Source of the DNA: Lophium mytilinum
Lineage: Eukaryota > Ascomycota > Dothideomycetes > Mytilinidiales > Mytilinidiaceae
DNA length: 64,000 nt
Direction: 5' to 3'
Assembly (NCBI GenBank): GCA_010093605.1
Contig: MU004197.1
Location: 682,001-746,000, forward strand
In this document: piece by piece, positions 45,468-59,939 of the stretch
How positions within the stretch are numbered: position 1 is the first letter of the stretch
How the letters are laid out: each line of letters starts with the position of its first letter
Program-made: the position numbers and the translations under genes
Notes under the pieces: model-generated
What the model was told of the DNA's origin: nothing
Database searches by the model: none
What the model saw: only the letters and a program-made list of their open reading frames with translations

Positions 45468-45671
45468 GCCTGGCTTAGGGGCAATTAAGCACTTCTTTTT
45501 AACATCAATGTATGGTGATTGTGAAGGTTGAGAATTTGGTGTTGATTAGGTGAAAGATTGACAGACGCGGGGCGCGGAGGGTCATAGCTCGTCATCGGCG
45601 CCTTCTTTTGAACCTCGAAATTAGATTTGGGAACTCACTCACACACTACAACTATACACCCCACAGCAACC

Positions 45672-46803
45672 ATGTCGAAAATAGAGAAGACGATCCAGCG
45701 CCAGCAGCAGAAGTACGTTTTGGTCCGCGACTACGAAATGCATACTTACAGTTCCCAGGATCGAGGAAGGCCAGTTCTATGAAGCCCACCAGCAACTGCG
45801 CGTCATCGCATCGCGATATGTTAAGCAACAGAACAACGCTGCCGCGACCGATATCCTCTTCTCGGGCGCCCAGCTCCTCCTCAAGGCCGGCCAAGGAGGT
45901 AGCGGAGGGGACTTGTGCATGTTCCTACTCGACGTGTTCAATAAGAGCGAGGTCAAGCCAGACGCTGGAACGAAAGGGAAGCTGCTCACCCTACTACGGA
46001 GTTTTCCCACAGAAGAACCCACACGGAAGCGGTTCATATCTGAGATGATAGGGTAGGTTGCTTCAGGACCTGGCGAAGGAGTTCATGCTGACGTTGATAG
46101 TTGGTCGTCGAAGTTTGGCGAGTTCCCAGCAGGAGATCCCGAGCTGCATCATGTAGCCGGCACGCTGTACGCTGATGGTGAGTAGGGATTGCGGGTAATG
46201 GCATGTTAGCATGAAATCGTCGCTAATTGCTGAGTAGACTGCGAGCCCTACGACGCAGAACGACACCTCATACTCGGCACCAAAGATTCCCCAGATCATC
46301 TCGCGAGGCTGGAGTTTGACTGGTACTCGGAAGACGAATCCCACACGGCACCACTATACGCCGCCCGCGCTGTCCTCCCATACCTCCTCACGGGCAACGT
46401 ACGAGCCGCGAATAAGTCCTTCCTCATCTTTACAAGCAAGCTGGTACAATCGAAACCAAACCTGGGGAGCCAGGAAGTGAGCACAACCAGCTCGGATATC
46501 CGCGTATATCCCAGCCTTCCGCTGCTCAACTTCTTGGGGCTATTACTTCTGGCAGTACAGAGGGGTGCCCCGGACCTGTTCAGGCAGCTCAAGAGCCACT
46601 ACGCCTCACATCTGAAGGACGTAGCAGGCTGGGACGAGGCGCTGGCCCAGATTGGCGAGATGTATTTCGGCATAAAGATACCCAAACAAGGCAACCCGTT
46701 GATGGATATGATGGGGAGCATGTTTATGGGCGGAATGGGAGGAGGGGCGTCAAAGTCCAAGGCGAAGAAGGTCGAGGCTCCGCCTTCAGCCGGTCTTGAT
46801 TGA
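45672..46803 (+). CDS. GET4: Get4, GET pathway adaptor
   Basis: Get4 forms a cytosolic complex with Get5 that hands tail-anchored proteins from Sgt2 to Get3 for insertion into the ER. Four exons (45672-45712, 45759-46052, 46101-46177, 46238-46803) join to 325 aa. The alpha-solenoid protein starts MSKIEKTIQRQQQKIEEGQF and continues YEAHQQLRVIASRYVKQ, then ATDILFSGAQLLLKAGQGGS, DLCMFLLDVFNKSEV and AERHLILGTKDS, all family-typical. The end has a Met/Gly-rich stretch (MDMMGSMFMGGMGGG) and a basic segment. Introns are 46-60 bp. The ATG at 45,672 is preceded by a short A/C-rich leader (TATACACCCCACAGCAACC). Identification is strong; the third exon junction (IGWSSKFGEFP) is well supported. Confidence 0.93.
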
Positions 46804-47332
46804 GTGTGGGCTTGTTGAGAGTAGTGTTCAGCGTAGCGTGGCGGTCTTACGGCCTCTGTAGCATATGATGTTAATGAGACAATGATTTTTGGTTCTCCAC
46901 AACTCTGTTCCAACAAATGAGCAATTGAAGTAGTGCTTCATGCGCAAATAGTGTAACCCCTAATACTCAGGATGTTAGTAGTAATTTTGCACAGTAATAT
47001 CTGGTAGCAAAGGCACAGAAGAAAGGTCGAACAATATGGCCTCTAGGATTGCTCCTGTCTTCGATGCTGATTCTTGCGGATTATGTGATATCGTTGTAGT
47101 GTCCCCCAGGGAGCCATAGTCTTATTTGCCTTCTTCCGCGTCCAGAAAGCCTCAATCGAGAAAGGAGATGGGTATCTTCGCTCCGAACGCCTCCAAAACT
47201 CCAACCCTAAACCACACCCCAATCACGTCGCAACCGTATCCTCCGCCTCAAACATCCACCTATCATCTTCCAGACTGGCCACCTTCGCCTGCAAGCTTGC
47301 TTGTAGTGTAGCTTTGAGCTCTGTCCAGAAAA
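46804..47332. other. Convergent 3' region, nothing recognised
   Basis: 529 bp between the stops of GET4 (+) and the 155-aa gene (-). No supported feature. Confidence 0.4.
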
Positions 47333-47856
47333 TCAGTATCGTCCCATCCCAAGTATTTCACGCTGGGACTGCGCACCATGCGGCTCAATATGCTGCTGAT
47401 GCTTCCGATACGTCTCTATAAGTCGATTTTCCGCTTCTGTACAATTAGTGTTAGTACTGTCCTGCAGCTCCAGGTGTATAACGTGAACCTACCCCTCTCC
47501 TCCTGCAGATCATTTCTGGGTAACGGCGTCATGGCCGGCTGCTCCAGCCTGTAATTCCCATGCTCATCCCGCGCCACCATCTCGAGATTTGTATCATCAG
47601 GCGCGACTTGCAGCGTCGTAGCGGAAGTAGACGTCGAGCTCGTGGTCGGGCGGCGGTGGTGGAACAGGTTGCGGCGGACACCGGAGGCGGTGGTTGTGCG
47701 GGGGGGATGGCGCGTCGTCATGTCGTCGTACTCGGCGTATGGATATGGAGGTAGAGGTGAGGAGGAGTGGGGAGACGGGCGGGAGCGGATTGGGATTTGT
47801 AGGCGTTGGGTATTTGTGGGAGTGGGTGTATTCTTTGGAGGCGGAGAGCGAGGCAT
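47333..47856 (-). CDS. Small hypothetical protein, 155 aa
   Basis: Two exons (47493-47856 and 47333-47436) with a 56-bp intron that contains TACTAAC before the acceptor and splits a glycine codon. The first 70 residues are low complexity, Pro/Thr/Ser-rich (MPRSPPPKNTPTPTNTQRLQ). The rest looks ordered: NLEMVARDEHGNYRLEQPAM, then TPLPRNDLQEERGEAENRLI and ETYRKHQQHIEPHGAQSQRE, ending ILGMGRY. The spliced form is preferred because it continues a helical charged segment, while reading through gives a Thr/Ser/Trp/Cys mix that ends at once. I do not recognise the family. The start codon is 146 bp from the divergent RAI1 start, so the two probably share a promoter. Confidence 0.65.
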
Positions 47857-48002
47857 CCTTGTTGTTGATCTCCCGTTGCGGAGCTTGAGCTTCGCCGACG
47901 TTGGAGAGCTCTTTCTTTCACGTACACCACAGATGGGAGAGGTTGAAGCAGCGAGAGCTTGAATGACAACCTCATCTGATCCATCGGAATGTGTTAGCTG
48001 GG
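47857..48002. promoter_or_regulatory. Short divergent promoter, 155-aa gene / RAI1
   Basis: Only 146 bp separate the two divergent start codons, so the core promoter elements must overlap or be very compact. Confidence 0.45.
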
Positions 48003-49750
48003 ATGGCTGCGACTTTTGACGTTCAGCCGGTCAGTCGGTTTGCTGGGAAATGTCCGCCGTTGAAGAGACCGCAGGTGAGAGCTTGGTATTCCTTACGCGT
48101 CGCTATGTTCAACTCTTTCAAAAGATGATGATGTCTATCATTTTGGGAATGGAAACTACGCGTCCTGAAACAGAATTTTCATGCCTTCTCCCTTCAAACC
48201 TTTCCATCTTCTCACATAATTCCCCATATCTCAATCTGCTTTTCCAAACAGAACGACCAAATTGGCATTAGGCACACCTCTAACAGCATCAAGGAAATCG
48301 CCTACTTCTCATTCGACGATGACCACAAATTCCGTCTCGACGATTCATCTTTAAAATACTACTACACGCCGGAGTATTCTCATCATTTACCCGCAAATCT
48401 GTGTGATGGCTTCGATACGTTCGAGAAGCATGATGACTCTGTTGACGAGCATCTTGATAGCCTTCTAACTACCATCATGGAGATGGAGAAGGCAGACGGC
48501 AAGCGTTCTGAAGTCGATTTCATCACATGGCGTGGAATGATGACCAAAGTAGGAACCTTTTACCGTGCTTTCTAGCAGTCGTACTGATACAGAATAGATC
48601 CTTACGGCGCCTTTTGATCATTTCAGCAAGTAAGAGAAGCATTTGAGCTACTGTTGTGGCAAAGCTTATGCGATATAGGTTCGAGATGAACGCGACACGT
48701 TTTCAAGTAAGCTATCCCTTATACATAGTTTCCGCGTAGTAGTCTAGCTAACCATATTCAAAGGGAACAATGTAAGCCGAAACCTTGGCGTGCTGTGGGA
48801 CGAGAAATTGAACGAGCTAGATTCATTGAGGATTTCCACGATGCAAAAGTCGCCGACCAATCTCGTCAACGAAGCCAACCTGCTCGACCAGGCGCTCATT
48901 CCCAAGATATGATGAGCTATTGGGGCGAGTTCATTCCATGCACTCTCAGGCGGAGTTGGCTAACGCGATGCTAGGCTATAAGTTTGAGACCCTATGCGTG
49001 ATGCCAGATACGTGGGGCGAAACCTCTAGAGAGTACATCGAAAACAGACACAGACATATCGTGAGCAACAAAGCTCAGTACTGCTCGGTGGTCAAGACTG
49101 GCTTTGCAAACTCCAGCCTGATCATTGGTGGCGAGGTAGATGCAGGTATGAAGCCATCGGCACGACGAAGGTACACGTGTATATTGACAGTAGCGCAGTG
49201 CAAACCAAGAAGCCATACGACCCAGAGATTCCCGGCTCGAAAGATCGTCCGATACCATGGGTTGAGCTCAAGACGTCGGAGGCAATCCAATCCGACAGAG
49301 ACGTGCTCAAATTTGAGCGCAAACTCCTCAAGTTCTGGGCCCAGTCTTTCCTCTTAGGTGTTCCTAGAGTCACCGTCGGCTTCCGGACAAAGGAGGGCAT
49401 ACTCACACATCTTCAAAACCTAGACGTCCTCAAGATACCAGGCCAAGTCAAGAACGGCAAGGGGACTTGGGACGGGAACTCATGCATCAACTTCACCGGA
49501 GCGTTGCTAGACTGTAAGTTCAAACAACAGCATCTGAAGAGGTTCATATAGCAATAGTTGTTAACAACAAGCAGTCTTGAAGAAGACCATCACATCAGAG
49601 GGCGTATGGAAGATCCGTCGCGTGGAGAAATCCCCTGTCATTGAAGTCTTCCAGGTAGAGACCAGTGGCCACGGTCGGATATTGACTTCAGAGTTCGTGA
49701 ACTGGCGTCAGGAGCAAATCGCAGGTGAAGTGATGCAAATGCTCCGATGA
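48003..49750 (+). CDS. RAI1: Rai1/Dom3Z-family decapping nuclease
   Basis: Removes aberrant 5' caps and pyrophosphate from RNA and partners the nuclear 5' exonuclease Rat1. Nine exons: 48003-48074, 48294-48548, 48598-48629, 48679-48706, 48764-48771, 48821-48924, 48975-49145, 49199-49513 and 49575-49750; 386 aa. Family blocks: RFAGKCPPLKRPQ, EIAYFSFDDDHKFRLDDSSL, VDFITWRGMMTKILTAPFD, FEMNATRFQGTIFIEDFHD, SYWGYKFETLCVMPDTW, the catalytic GGEVDA (218-223) and WVELKT (244-249), KFERKLLKFWAQSFLLGVP, and GTWDGNSCINFTGALLD. Exon 5 is an 8-nt microexon (GGAACAAT) needed for the conserved QGTIFIE. The intron after exon 6 begins GC (GCGAGT) and has GCTAAC before CTAG. The first intron is 219 bp. The model keeps the frame throughout and recovers every expected motif, so the gene looks intact. 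Confidence 0.92.
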
Positions 49751-51789
49751 ACCACTGCTCCCGGAGGCACAGTTCCCGGTTTGATACCCAGCAACGGACT
49801 TCATGCATTCAGTGGTTCTTCTGGTTCGAGGTCGCTCGAATCACCACGACGTCACAAAGACATCATGGAAGCGCTCACTGGTCACCAAGTTGGACATGTC
49901 GCAGGTAGGTATGAGAGACTATGGCCACATGGGTCATCTTCCTTCCAAGTTGTTACCCCTCTGACCAGGAACGGCTAATTCACAAGCGTTTCCTGCCGTT
50001 TTCCCGGAAGCGTCGATTCAGTGTACAATATTTTGAGATCAATTAGCCCATTACACAATCCAGAATCCACTTTCTTGAATCATCATACCCTAGAACATCG
50101 GCGTGGCTTCCTGTTTGGTGTCTTCTATGACGATTGACGAAGAATCACAGACGCCGGTTTCAGAGTCCCGCCGGTTATCAGAGAAGCAACGGGTGGTGGT
50201 TTCAGAGCTCTAATCCCTAACTAGGCACAGCTAATTCATGTGCGCCTTGGCCCACGAAGCGCTCTGTTTTCTGGTTTTTCTGCAAATATGATCTCGAAAT
50301 CTCGCGCCAGGAGCTCAAGGCGAAAAGCAAGCATCAATCGGATCAGGTTTGGAAGGTTACTCCCATCGGACCTAAAGATGTCGAGGTTCACACAGCCAAT
50401 GCCAGACCCGAAGAGCAACCGCCGTGATCTCGGTCTGCGAGCGCGCGGGTACTACCATTCACGCTGACAAGCCTTCCGGAATCTGATAGGCAACAGTGCT
50501 CGTCACAGTTCTGTGCTCAAACCGCATAAGCTGAAGTCGGGACTGAGCGAATCAGCAGCTAAATTAGACCATCTGCTGTGTGCCTGCCTCTCCCAGCAGT
50601 TCTAAATCCAAACCTAGGTGCACGACATCCCCAACCCTTCCTCGACCCGAGCCTATCCAGCTGAAAATCCGAGGGACCTTTCTGCTATCTCCCGTCAAAT
50701 TTGCTCCACTGCCTCCCTGAGTCAGCAGAGTCCCAAGGATATTCGCTCCCTGCACGCCTGGGCCTCGCAAAGTCACCCGCGAGCTTCCACCGAGCTAGCT
50801 TCCCAGCCTTCCGCGTCGCTTCCGGGCATCCAGTCGCGGAAGAGACCCGAGGCCCCGTGTAGGTAAGCTGGAAAGACCAGCCTCGCCTCCAAGCTCCGGG
50901 CCCAGAAGCTCGAAAGTTCGTTCCTCAGGCCGCGCACAGGGCGGCGCCGCCTCGCGAACAGGCATGGCACCGGCCGAATTCACAAAAGCCGCGCTGGAAT
51001 TGCGGGGACTGCAAGGTCGGCATGGTCGCTCTGCCAGGGTGAGGTGCTGAGGCTGGCTAGGGGTCAGGTACGCGAGTTGTCAACCTGAAACGTGAGCCGG
51101 GGAGGGGAGGCCAGGGGGGATACGGGGCGCATCTGACACGGCGGGTAGGGGTGGAGATCTTGGAGATCAAACGGTGGGAGCATGGGCGATGGGGTCTTCA
51201 GCTGTGAAGTTCCGCGGGGCCGATGTGATGGTGGTTGCTGCGGGTGGTTTTTGGTGGTGATGGAGAGGTGCATGATGCCGAAGCGAGGGAATGCTGCACG
51301 AAGCGAATTTAGGGAACAAGATTTGTTGCTAGGGGCTCAATCTTACCTAAAATCAAGTTTCTCTGGGGGGAGTATCTGAGGATTGAGAACTAACTACATC
51401 TACGAATGCATGCGTATACGTCCATATGCATGCCATAGAGCATCGAACGTACTGGCGCACGGACTTCTCTACAACCTCAATCCAGTAACTCGCCCTTACA
51501 CCTTCGTATCCCAAAACCTCACAAGAATAACCTTTAGCGCTATCCTTTCCTATCTCAGCGTTCAAACTCATCACGTCAACATTCTGCATTGACAAAACGC
51601 AAACAAGCAAAACACATGCTCCACTCATGCTGGCCGGTTCCTGAATCCTACTAACAAGGTTCGGGACAGCTGCTGCGCGTCATGAGTTGCGAAACCGTGT
51701 TCGACGAGCATTCAGCTATCGTGGTAATGGAGTAGAATACGGGCTCCTCCTTGGTTTGATCCAAGAATGACGTTCTCCAGATAATCGTG
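49751..51789. other. Intergenic, nothing recognised
   Basis: 3' region of RAI1 and spacer. A GC-rich patch at about 50.6-51.0 kb has several frames open on both strands without family resemblance. Confidence 0.35.
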
Positions 51790-52500
51790 AAGGCCACAAG
51801 AAGCGACTACTGCAAGAGCCTGAGACTACTGCACATTACTGACGTCGAAAAAATGCAGTTCAACATCCACCTGATCACCGTTAACAGCCACAAAGCCTAC
51901 TTCTTCTCGCCTCGGCCAATTATAGGGTTGATGGTCAGATTTTTCCAGGTGGATGACTAGCGTTGCGGCTGCATAAAGCCACAAGCAACTACTGCACAGC
52001 ATAGACATCGCCAAAAGCAGATGCGGAGCCCATAGCCACTTACCTGTCTTAGTACCAGCCACCACTGCTTGCCTACGGAGCACTCACCTTGGCATCATTC
52101 GTCCCTAGAAACGAAGGCCACTAAATAGGCCTTGCCGCTACGGCCGCTAAGCATAAGGCCACGAGAAAACTACTGCAAGGCACAGTCAACGACTACCTGA
52201 AAAGCACCTATCGCCGTGATAGCCACCTATCTCGTCCCTCCAAGCCCAGCTCAACTATCATTAGATCACCACCAACCTCTTCATACTTTCCGCGAAGCAT
52301 GCAACTACTGCAAACGCAATGACACTAAAATAGACAAAAGCAACTCCATGCACCATCTGACCATATCGGTCCCCAACCTCCCTTCCGGATCTCCTCATTC
52401 CTTAACGCTAGCGACGACATTACCGCATCAAAGCTCTAGAGCTCAGATAGATATTCCCCGTACCGCAACGCTAGCTGTTACCACTGTTCGCTAGATCAGC
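51790..52500. repeat. Tandem array E, about 3.5 diverged units of 140-180 bp
   Basis: Units share GCCACAAG-AACTACTGCA, GACATCG-C / CAACGACTACCTGA, AAAAGCA, and ATAGCCACTTACCTGTC / ATAGCCACCTATCTCGTC. The CTACTGCA core occurs near 51,806, 51,826, 51,977, 52,160 and 52,305. Units are strongly diverged. Confidence 0.6.
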
Positions 52501-55500
52501 TAGCCACGAGGAGCGGGAAGGGGACCTTCCTCACTCGGCGGGGCGATCGGCGCCGTCGACTTCACTGTATACGCCCGTGCGGAGGGCTTGAAACGGTGAA
52601 GTAGTGGCGATGCTGAAACTACGCACGAGGTACCGCGTGGAGAGGAAGCAAACCTACGACATAGCGTTTGTGAAGCGGTGTTTTCCGATGCTATCGATCG
52701 ATCGATGTCGCTGGTGTTTCTTGGTTACAGTGATGCTTTTCGGACTAGGCAGATCTAGGCGACTATTTTGAGATAGATTTAGGAGAAGAGCAGTATTTGC
52801 ATGCGGCGGTTCCAATTGAAGGGTTTGAATGATGATAATGAGCAGAGAGTGAACGAGATATCTCACGCATACTCTACATACTAGAAATCCACCTACATCA
52901 AACGCACAAGGCGTCCACAACCTCCAGCCCATCAATCGATCTATGCACTGGTCGCGCATATCATCACCCATCAAGCACATCCGGAACAACCTACCTCATC
53001 CCCAATCCACACAGCCAGGTCCCGAACCCCAACCCCAACCGCACAAGATCATCCACCTCTCACAGCCCCACGGCTCTCCTCCAAAGCACCACGCTCTCTT
53101 TCGAACGAGTTTCAAAGTCAACTTCCCGAAAGCGCACCCATGCAGCTGGGTGGGTAGTCTCCTCGCCCAAACCGCTCCACCCGCGGAGCCTCCTCCTCTA
53201 GATACGGACACGCACAAACCTCTACTCCCCGACACGGTTAGTTCCCCCGTATCAACCGCATACATAATAAACCACCTCGGCTCCAGCGCAAGGACCTACT
53301 CGAATCCGCTTACATGCATATACATGCAAAGCACAGGAAGCAGAGGGCAGAAGACAAGATACTCCGGCGGCCCGTGATGGGGTCGAGCGGTGCGGTGGTG
53401 GTGTTTCGAAGGCGGGCTGGGGGTGCGCTAATGCAGGTACGTGCGCTCAAGATTCCCTTTTAGGGGTGAAGACCGCGATGAGGTGACGGAGGGGTGGGCA
53501 GCGGCGGTGGACTCAATGAGATGATATGGAAGCGAGTCCGTGGATAAGCTAGGAGGTTGATGGGAACGGATGGCTGCGGAGGGAGTCGTGGATGAAGAGG
53601 TGGAGCTGGGCATGTAGGGTGACGTCTCAGGGGCCGGTTGGAAAAGTGGCGATGAGGGGGTGCAGGATGTGGCTAGGGAGGGAGTTAGGCTGTTGTGTAT
53701 TGATCCTCTAGAGGATTCTTCTGGGGGGAATCGAGATCTGTGAGGGTTGGAGATCGTTCACTTGCGTGCATACAGGTGCTTCGAAGATTACGTTTGTGGG
53801 CCAGTGAGATGGAAAATCTGAATCTCTTTACTAGTTTTTGACTGGATGGTGCAGTGCCTACCACAGTGGTATTCAAAGATAATAGGACATGAGCCACAAG
53901 CAGGTCTGATGGTTGAGACAGGCGGAGTGGACCGTTTTGCCAATCACGACGATCGCACAGAACTGACAGACAACGGGTTGCTTCAATCCCCCACATTTCC
54001 ACCATACCTCGCGCTATCGCTCTATCAGCGGAAAGAGACGGCCGTCCATCAACTCGACCCTGCTCAACCTCGCTAGGCCTCCCAAGCAGCCTCATCCACG
54101 TCCTGACACAGCCCCCTCTACCCTCGCGCGCGCTCTACTGGCAGTTAAACGAGCCGCCCTCAACCACTCTTTCAACCGCTGACGAGGACCCCGACTCTTA
54201 ACAGCAGTCCTAAGCGCTTGCGCACCAGGAAGCATCACGGGATCCCGCGCGCTGACTCGCCCGCTGCAGGACCCTCCAAACGCAGCGGGGCCAGGACGAA
54301 AAGGCAAAAATGGCTGAAACACGGCCGCCCACGTGCTGATTGGCAGCACACGCTCGGGCGAGACGCCAGACAAAAGTTCCACCCACCTGCTGTCCACGGC
54401 AAGGCCAAGCGGGGCCCGCCGTTTTGTCGCCACGAGCCAGCCAGCGGTGGGCGGGAGGGGGGAGAAAGAGGCTGGCTGGGCGGGGCCGCGATTGCGTTAT
54501 TGGCGTTGGCGAAGCTTGGGGTTTTTTGGGAGAGCGGCGCTGGTGTTTCAGAGGCAGATCAAACTGCCAGCAGAAGTGCTTGTTCCTGCAGCGACTGCGA
54601 CGCACAGAGAGGGTTCGCGGGGACCAGCCACAGGTGGATGCGGCGATCGCACTGCGGATTTCAGCCCTGTTTTCGGCCCGGTCGGAGGGAGGGCTGCTGG
54701 GTGCGCGCGGCAAGACGGACGGCATCGTGAATGTGGCCGCCCGTGAAGCATCGTGTCTATAATTGTGCGCCTATCAGACTGAGGCGTGTGCCCGTGAGAC
54801 GAGTTCACGGCTGGCGGCATGAACCGTGGCCAGAGACACGGGATTTGAAAAGGGTTCCGGGCTGGAGGGTGAAAGAGGCTGTTACAGAGCGAGGCGTATC
54901 GCTCCATCCCGAGCTCTATCACGAGTTGAGTTGCGGCACATCCCACCCTCGAAGCTTGGAGCCTTCACCGCCATGCTCGACTGGGCAGCTGCTGTGGGTG
55001 CTTTGCCTCTTCGACTCGCCGTGCATATTTTGAGTCGCGGAGTAGCGAGAGAGCAGCATGGCGGTCAGACAGGGAGGGAGTGAGGGTGGTGTTGACCTCC
55101 ACATTCCGCCCACGATTGCAGATAGCCCTGCGTCGACGATCGCGATCAACGCTTCGTCGCAGCATCAACGATACTGGTAAGTCCTCGCCAGAGTCTTCAA
55201 GTCTCGTACCTCGATCGTCAACAACGCAGCGCGATCAGCGAGTCTGGAGACGAGGAGAGGAAACGCATGGTCATCGGCGGGCAGCGCTCTTTTCGGCAGC
55301 GTGGGTGGTGTGGAGGGAGGGAGGGATAGCGCTAGACTGCTTTCCTGCTACTCCCGGCGGCGAGCGAGCAGGAGATGCACCCGTCCCCGTCTTCGGCAAC
55401 CAAAGCGCACTGGCAAAGTGTCTCTCTGCTGCTGGTCGCCGCGATGCCGGTGCGGGTTGTCTCGCTGTCCCGTGTCGTGGTGTTGTGGTGTCTCGACATT

Positions 55501-56215
55501 CCAGGCCCGTTCTCCTCTGGCGCCCGTCACTCTCCCGCCTCAGGATGTAGTCCCTCACGGCGGCCAACTCACGGCAGCTCACGGCCACTCGCAGGGCCGG
55601 GCGTGGAATCGGCTAGGAATCGGCAGGGAATGTAGGCAAGGTACCGCTGTGCGGGACCAGTCAACAGCGCCGGCAGAGGAGTGGCTTCGGCTCCCTCACA
55701 GCCAACCATTACCAATGTGGATGGCCCCTCCGGGATTTGGCTGGGACTACGGGGGCGTGCGGTTGGGGCCAAGTTAGGGGCTTTGCACAGACGACTTCGC
55801 GAGGCCTCTCCTGGTGTGCTGGGTCACATCGGCGGCCCGGCCAGAAATAGATTGATCCCAAACGCCTACGCTGTGCTTAATCTCCTGTTTCACCAACTCT
55901 CCGACACCTAAAGCTGTGCCCATCCCCCCGTCTGTCTGCTGTTTCGTGTCTGAAGCACCATCGACAACGCTTCACGTCGCTCTTGCCCGCAGTCCAGCAC
56001 CACACGAGGCCGGCCCTCTCTCCGTTTTTTACCTTCTAACCACATATCTCAAACCTCACAAGTCTTTTCCAACCGCTGTGCGCTTCATACCTTTCGCTCG
56101 CCTGGCAGGACCCAAACCGAGAGCCTTAACCGTCTCAATCGTCACCCTTCATTAACCACCGTCGTCTGACCAACACGCCAAAACACCCGCAGACAGAGTC
56201 GTGTTGCAGCGCAGC
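52501..56215. promoter_or_regulatory. Long upstream region of STE12, GC-rich near 54.1-55.9 kb
   Basis: No gene supported. Between 54.1 and 55.9 kb the DNA is GC-rich and up to four frames are open together, which points to composition rather than coding. The last 250 bp before 56,216 is C/T-rich with short pyrimidine runs, typical of a long fungal leader. STE12-type genes often have long regulated upstream regions, so this stretch may be regulatory (inference). Confidence 0.4.
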
Positions 56216-58556
<2,341 letters not shown>

Positions 58557-59939
58557 CACCTTTGCGTCTAGGCACTCTGGCCTATCATATCCCGGCGGGC
58601 TCGCAGTCGTTACTCTTTCAGCATCATTTGCGTTGCATCTGGGGCCATATAGACACAACGACCTGAACACCATATTTTCCATTTACGGACCGCCAACATA
58701 GATTTCTCCTGTCCAAATTCCTGGAAAGCAGTCTTCGCATCTAGTATCTCTTATGCATTTACAAGCTTGCAGGCCTCGATTATCTCGTTCTCGTACTTTT
58801 TGCTTTTTGCTGGGGGATCAGTGGAAAATGCGTTTTTCTTTTTTATTGGTTTGGGGTTCTGCGGTAAATCGATCTACAGACTTTATGATGAGATGAAACG
58901 GTTTCATTCTCTCTCTGCCTGTTGCAACTCTTGCTTTCCTTTACGTGTTCTTTTCTCTGTTTATTTCCTTTTCGTCGGTTTTTTCTTTACCTTTTATACA
59001 GTACTTCCTTTTGTAGTGGTGTGAGCTGCGGCTTGTGTGGCTGGCTGGCGAGGTTCGTCCTCCTGCATGTGTGGCAAAATCAACGACCTGATACGGACCG
59101 GCGATCGGTTCGAGAGTCGTGCGGTTTTCTTTTTCTTGGATTGGGAGGAGAGGCTGGTGGGCCTGGTGTATTATAGAGTCGGAATTATGAATTCGGCGAA
59201 CTTTATCTTGCTGTGCTTTTGTTTGAGTGATTGTGGTGCTTTGGAGGGTTGTAAATGATCGCGTTTCTTACTAGATGCTTTTATTATTATGTGAGTCTTG
59301 CCCACCTGGTGATAGTTCCGGTTACTGACTTACAAACATATTCCAGGCGTTATATACGGCCTGCACTCGTCTTCCACTCCACGGTCACACTCCGGCATTA
59401 AGCTGTCGACCCTGATTTGCTGGAAGATACGTCGTACACCGCTATTCAGCGTGAAAGTCACAAGTGTCAGGCTGCAGTCACGGGACCTTGATCCTGAGAG
59501 AGTATACAATGTCCTGCGTCTCCCAGGATTGAAAGACTCCAGGAGAAGAAGGTTCCGGTGGTGGGATCAAAACACGAACAAGATCACCACATAGCTGGCG
59601 GGCGTGGTGTGCAGTGGGATCAAAAGGACGCAGGAGAGTTCCTCATGTTCGGTGGTACCGTGTCCTGGGGTTTCGCTCCACATCACTCAGTATTCAGTCA
59701 ATGCTGCTGACTATCTCGCTAGCAAAATACTATCTACTAGCAGCATCGAGTCTTGACAACGAGCAGGAGTGTACTCTGCTAGTCCTCAGCATTATCAGAC
59801 CGCTCGACAAAGCGTCCACCGCCTGCACTCCATAGAAACCGTTTGATGTCCATTTTGATCCTCTCCCTCTTTAACTTCATGCTCCATCACGTCCTCGGTG
59901 TTTCAATTTAATCCGCAACTCTTCTTCACCCGCGCCATT
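58557..59939. other. 3' region of STE12 and spacer
   Basis: T-rich sequence to about 59.0 kb, consistent with a long 3' untranslated region. Nothing else recognised. Confidence 0.4.

Noticed and set aside
54210-54762. Four long overlapping open frames (170, 137 and 140 aa on plus, 171 aa on minus)
   Set aside because: All are open over the same GC-rich stretch, with no family resemblance and amino-acid mixes rich in Arg, Gly and Ala. This is what stop-poor GC-rich DNA gives by chance.
56201-56215. Upstream in-frame TTG start for STE12
   Set aside because: The ATG at 56,216 fits the family start; a TTG start 15 bases upstream is not expected in a fungal nuclear gene.
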